From the NCBI GenBank assembly GCA_003601535.1, contig PIXW01000087.1, forward strand, positions 1 through 17,346: 17,346 bases of DNA, given 5' to 3'. Below the pieces are notes generated by a model, which searched no databases, was not told where the DNA came from, and was given only the letters and a program-made list of their open reading frames with translations. The position numbers and the translations under genes are program-made. This DNA is from ANME-2 cluster archaeon (GTDB lineage Archaea > Halobacteriota > Methanosarcinia > Methanosarcinales > Methanogasteraceae). Below, in pieces: positions 14,154-17,346 of this stretch (positions are counted from its first letter, which is position 1; the number at the start of each line of letters is the position of its first letter).

Positions 14154-14398
14154 ATGCGTCCATAAAAGTCCGGAAGACAAGAAGTATTCTCTTCTGGTTG
14201 CATCTGTTTACCGCGGAGACGATACATTTCCAACTCTCGACGTGCTCTGCGTTGCGGTTTATGGTGGCGCGGAGAAGTCAGGTTCTCCACCCCTCAAGAA
14301 GAGAGAACTGCCAGGAATTATGGTGACCGGAAGGTCTGGAAAAAGTCTCGATCGATTATGACGATATACTTAAAATAGAGACCGGTAGATAATCATTG
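14154..14398 (+). other. Intergenic region with a degenerate CGCAGAG-type palindromic sequence
   Basis: No credible gene. The open frame that crosses 14128-14361 has no protein-like character. The region has ACCGC (14210-14214) and GCGGT (14254-14258) as arms, with CTCTGCG between. Its reverse complement resembles ACCGxxxxCGCAGAG at 9317-9331. The 3' end carries the promoter of glmU. Confidence 0.4.
14365..14374 (+). promoter_or_regulatory. Candidate TATA box for glmU-glmS
   Basis: TATACTTAAA ends 25 nt before ATG 14399. That spacing, with only GGTAGAT between, suggests a very short leader or a leaderless message. Confidence 0.5.
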
Positions 14399-15598
14399 AT
14401 GAAGGCGGTTATTCTTGCTGCGGGCGAAGGAATACGGTGCAGACCACTGACATTCACGAGATCGAAGGTGATGCTTCCGATCGCAAACAAGCCAACGATC
14501 GAGTATGTGGTAAATGCGCTGCATGACAGTGGTATCGTGGACATTATCATGGTTGTCGGGTATGCGAAGGAGCGCATCATGAATTACTTCGGCAATGGAA
14601 AGGATTTTGATGTGCACATCAAATATGTGGAGCAAAAAACACAACTTGGTACTGCTCATGCCATAAAACAGGTAAAAAATCTTGTAGGGGATGAATTTCT
14701 TGTACTGAATGGGGACAATCTTGTCAGCGCGAAGACGATTGCGGACATCACAAAGAAACATACAAAAGAAACATCGATCCTGACAGCAACCAGGGCGGAC
14801 ACCACTGGATACGCGCTGGTTATGGAAAAGAATGAAAAGGCAGAGAGGATCGTCGAGGGTCTGGCACTGAAGGATGTTTACAATATCAATACCGGTATCT
14901 ATATATTTGGTCCTGACATCTTTGATGCGATCGAGGATACGCTGCAGTCCGATGTCGGTGAATTTGGGATCACTGATTCGATACAGCGGATGATCGATTC
15001 CGGCTATGATGTGCATGCATACCGAACGGATCACACATGGATGGATGTGATGCACTCATGGAATCTGCTCGATGTGAACGCAAGGATTCTTGAGGATATC
15101 CATGGATCGGTACATGGAACGGTCGATGGCACTATCCGCGGTGAGGTGACTGTTGGTAGCGATTCGATCATCAGGGAAGGTTCGCATATCATGGGTCCTG
15201 CTGTCATAGGAAGAGACTGCGACATCGGTCCGAATGTGGTTATCAGCCCATCAACATCCATAGGAAACAATGTCACGATCGAGCCGTTCACATACATCAG
15301 GAACAGCGTGATCCTTGATAACGTATACATCGGTTCACAGAGCACCATAAAGAATTCCATCATCGGAGAGAACAATCTCATCGATAGCCATTTCATCACA
15401 GAGAGTGGAAAGGATCTGTTAATAGAATTGGAAGAGATGTTGTATCGTGCAGATGAACTCGGCACCGTGATCGGGGATAATAACATAATCGGATGCGACG
15501 TCTCGACCGCTGCCGGTACATTGATCGGAACAGAGTGCAGGATCGGAACAGGTACCGTAATAACGAAGCAGATGCCATCCCATGCGCTGGTGGTATAG
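14399..15598 (+). CDS. glmU: Archaeal bifunctional sugar-1-phosphate nucleotidylyltransferase / acetyltransferase (GlmU type)
   Basis: A 399-aa enzyme expected to acetylate glucosamine-1-phosphate and couple the product to UTP, giving UDP-GlcNAc. The N-terminal domain (about 1-230) has LAAGEGIRCRPLT (residues 7-18), the catalytic Lys in SKVMLP, LNGDN and the NTGIYIF strand. The C-terminal domain (about 235-399) is a left-handed beta-helix of hexapeptide repeats (VGSDSIIREGSHIMGPAVIG and onward), interrupted by a short helical insert near ESGKDLLIELEEML. The frame could begin at TTG 14396, but ATG 14399 gives the family's MKAVILAAG start. It lies 14 nt upstream of glmS. Glucose-1-phosphate thymidylyltransferase activity cannot be excluded by motif alone. 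Confidence 0.88.
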   Translation: MKAVILAAGEGIRCRPLTFTRSKVMLPIANKPTIEYVVNALHDSGIVDIIMVVGYAKERIMNYFGNGKDFDVHIKYVEQKTQLGTAHAIKQVKNLVGDEFLVLNGDNLVSAKTIADITKKHTKETSILTATRADTTGYALVMEKNEKAERIVEGLALKDVYNINTGIYIFGPDIFDAIEDTLQSDVGEFGITDSIQRMIDSGYDVHAYRTDHTWMDVMHSWNLLDVNARILEDIHGSVHGTVDGTIRGEVTVGSDSIIREGSHIMGPAVIGRDCDIGPNVVISPSTSIGNNVTIEPFTYIRNSVILDNVYIGSQSTIKNSIIGENNLIDSHFITESGKDLLIELEEMLYRADELGTVIGDNNIIGCDVSTAAGTLIGTECRIGTGTVITKQMPSHALVV

Positions 15599-15612
15599 AT
15601 TCATGGTGTAAT

Positions 15613-17346
15613 ATGTGCGGCATTGTTGGATATCTCGGTACATCCGAAGCCATGCCTGTTCTGTTCAACCTTCTGAAGAGGCTGGAGTATCGTGGATATG
15701 ATTCTGCCGGCATCGCCATAATGAACGAGAGTGTTGAGACATTCAAAACACGGGGAAGCGTTGACGATCTGAGATCGATCGCCCCTGATATCAAGGGGTG
15801 CACCGGTATCGGTCATACGCGGTGGGCAACGCATGGGAAGCCGTCATCTGAAAATGCACATCCGCACTGCGACTGCACAGGCAGTATCGCTGTTGTTCAC
15901 AACGGGATCATCGAGAACTATATAGAAATTAAGGGTAAATTAATCGATTCAGGACATGAATTCAGATCGGAAACCGACACAGAGGTACTTCCGCATCTGA
16001 TCGAGGAATATTATGATGGTGATCTTGAATCATCAGTACAAAATGCGTTATCCGTGGTTCGTGGGTCGTATGCACTTGCAGCAGTCAGCGCAGACGATCC
16101 TGATAAAATCGTGGTTGCACGAAAGGACAGTCCTCTTGTTCTTGGACTCGGCGATGGTGGTTTTTTTGTAGCATCCGATGTCTCTGCCATTCTGAAATAT
16201 ACAAAAAACGTAATTTTCATGGATGATGAAGAGATTGGCACAATAAAAAAGGATGGGATCAGCATCACAACCCTGAAAGGAGTTCCTGTCGAGAAGAAGA
16301 TCGAGATGATCGAATGGGATCCGGAATCTGCAGAGAAGAGCGGGTACGAGCATTTCATGCTAAAAGAGATATTTGAACAACCAGATATTATCAGAGAGAC
16401 GTTTTCAGGGCGGATATCAGCAGATGGGGTCGATCTCGGTCTGACACTGTCAGATGTGAAGAGAATCACCATCATCGCATGTGGAACCTCGTACCATGCC
16501 GGGCTCTTCGGAAGATACGTTATCGAGCGGTTTGCCCGCATCCCTGTCGATGTCGAGATCGCATCTGAATTCAGATATACCGACCCGATTCTTGATTGCG
16601 GCGATCTTGTGATAGCGATCACGCAGTCAGGGGAGACTGCTGATACCCTCGCAGCGATCAGGGAATCCGAATCAAAAGGGTGTAAGAAACTTGGCATCGT
16701 CAATGTGCCTGGCAGCAGCATCACGCGTGAGAGCCAGTGCATATTCACAAGGGCAGGACCTGAGGTCGGGGTTGCTGCTACTAAATCATTCACATCGCAG
16801 CTTGCTGTTCTGCTGCTCCTTGCAGTGCAACTTGGCAGGCAGAGAAAGGTGTTATCGACAGCGGATGTGAACGAGTTTGTTTATGAACTGAAGCAGATGA
16901 GCGGTAATATCCAGCGTGTATTAAACGATGCACCTCAGATTAAGGAATGCGCGGAGTTGTTTGCAGGTGCGGATCAGTGTATGTTCATGGGAAGAGGTGC
17001 AAACTATCCGATCGCTCTCGAAGGCGCGCTCAAATTAAAGGAGATATCATATATCCCGGCAGAGGGGTTTCCTGCTGGCGAACTGAAGCACGGACCGCTA
17101 TCCCTGATCTATGATGGAGTACCAGTGGTTGCGATAGCGACAGAGGATACGGTGTATGATAAGGTGCTTGGAAACATCAAGGAAGTGAAGGCAAGAGGTG
17201 CAACCGTCATCGGTATCGCAAACGAGAGCGACACCGAGATCGAGAAATACGTGGATTATGTGATCCGGATACCTGATGCCAATCAATGGATCGCACCTGT
17301 GCTCTCATCGGTCGTACTTCAGTTATTCGCATACTATATTGCATAT
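15613..17346 (+). CDS. glmS: Glucosamine-6-phosphate synthase, isomerizing (GlmS), 3' end cut by window
   Basis: Converts fructose-6-phosphate and glutamine to glucosamine-6-phosphate. It is open from ATG 15613 to the right edge, 578 codons, and only about the last 25 residues should be missing. The glutaminase domain starts with the N-terminal nucleophile Cys2 (MCGIVGYLG) and contains RLEYRGYDSAG, RWATHG and HNGIIENY. Two SIS sugar-isomerase domains follow, with ACGTSYHAG, SQSGETADT, AATKSFTSQL and EGALKLKEISYIPAEGF then GELKHGPLSLI. All catalytic blocks seen are intact. GGTG at 15605-15608 precedes the ATG. With glmU it forms an amino-sugar operon; GlmM is not in view. Confidence 0.95.
   Translation, partial: MCGIVGYLGTSEAMPVLFNLLKRLEYRGYDSAGIAIMNESVETFKTRGSVDDLRSIAPDIKGCTGIGHTRWATHGKPSSENAHPHCDCTGSIAVVHNGIIENYIEIKGKLIDSGHEFRSETDTEVLPHLIEEYYDGDLESSVQNALSVVRGSYALAAVSADDPDKIVVARKDSPLVLGLGDGGFFVASDVSAILKYTKNVIFMDDEEIGTIKKDGISITTLKGVPVEKKIEMIEWDPESAEKSGYEHFMLKEIFEQPDIIRETFSGRISADGVDLGLTLSDVKRITIIACGTSYHAGLFGRYVIERFARIPVDVEIASEFRYTDPILDCGDLVIAITQSGETADTLAAIRESESKGCKKLGIVNVPGSSITRESQCIFTRAGPEVGVAATKSFTSQLAVLLLLAVQLGRQRKVLSTADVNEFVYELKQMSGNIQRVLNDAPQIKECAELFAGADQCMFMGRGANYPIALEGALKLKEISYIPAEGFPAGELKHGPLSLIYDGVPVVAIATEDTVYDKVLGNIKEVKARGATVIGIANESDTEIEKYVDYVIRIPDANQWIAPVLSSVVLQLFAYYIAY

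Noticed and set aside
13302..14180. 292-aa minus-strand ORF opposite pspA and pspAA.
   Set aside because: Antisense of coiled-coil codons gives Ser/Phe-rich text; the plus-strand proteins match known families.
1..17346. Search for CRISPR arrays, tRNA or rRNA genes and complete insertion sequences.
   Set aside because: No regularly spaced repeats, no cloverleaf or rRNA signature sequences and no transposase with terminal repeats were seen on reading both strands.

Overview
The window is archaeal and most likely comes from a methanogen-related euryarchaeon, for example the Methanosarcinales / ANME / Syntrophoarchaeum-like assemblage. Four things point that way: a methanogenesis-marker-16 type DUF39-ferredoxin protein, archaeal-type CoaBC, RibL and bifunctional GlmU, a lipoprotein cytochrome with 15 CxxCH motifs, and TATA-box promoters with very short leaders and GGTG/GGAG ribosome sites. 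The lineage call is an inference; there is no rRNA or tRNA gene here.

Layout. (1) Positions 1-2350 form a toxin-antitoxin island with A-rich codon use. It holds two paralogous MntA-HepT (type VII) modules, with a Doc/Fic toxin and a 46-aa ORF between them, and ends in a degraded Fic-family remnant. (2) Positions 2497-4306 are a plus-strand cofactor operon: CoaBC (coenzyme A), RibL (FAD) and a DUF2283-like small protein. (3) Positions 4415-8443 are a minus-strand operon read from right to left: secreted membrane-anchored alkaline-phosphatase-superfamily enzyme, marker-16 protein, thioredoxin-CcdA fusion, and a frameshifted PEF-CTERM surface-protein tail ending at a hairpin terminator. (4) Positions 8541-10677 are a plus-strand SPFH/stomatin plus NfeD protease pair, which shares a palindromic TATA box with the divergent phosphatase operon. 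(5) Positions 10872-12544 hold a small CxxCH protein, the 15-heme lipoprotein cytochrome and a two-helix membrane protein. (6) Positions 12555-12950 are a debris zone with a tiny minus-strand coiled-coil ORF and the C-terminal stump of a TIM-barrel protein. (7) Positions 12975-14153 are a membrane-stress cluster: a 56-aa hydrophobic protein, PspA and PspAA. (8) Positions 14399-17346 are the amino-sugar operon GlmU-GlmS; GlmS runs off the right edge.

How the genes relate. The envelope theme is strong. SPFH-NfeD and PspA-PspAA both act in membrane integrity, the CcdA-thioredoxin protein moves thiol electrons across the membrane, and the 15-heme cytochrome implies extracytoplasmic electron transfer. 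CcdA could supply the reduced apocytochrome thiols that haem attachment needs. GlmS and GlmU supply UDP-GlcNAc for surface glycans. The most notable items are the nested TA island, the regular four-heme repeat of the cytochrome, and several small genes (46, 56 and 31 aa) that automated ORF calling would miss.
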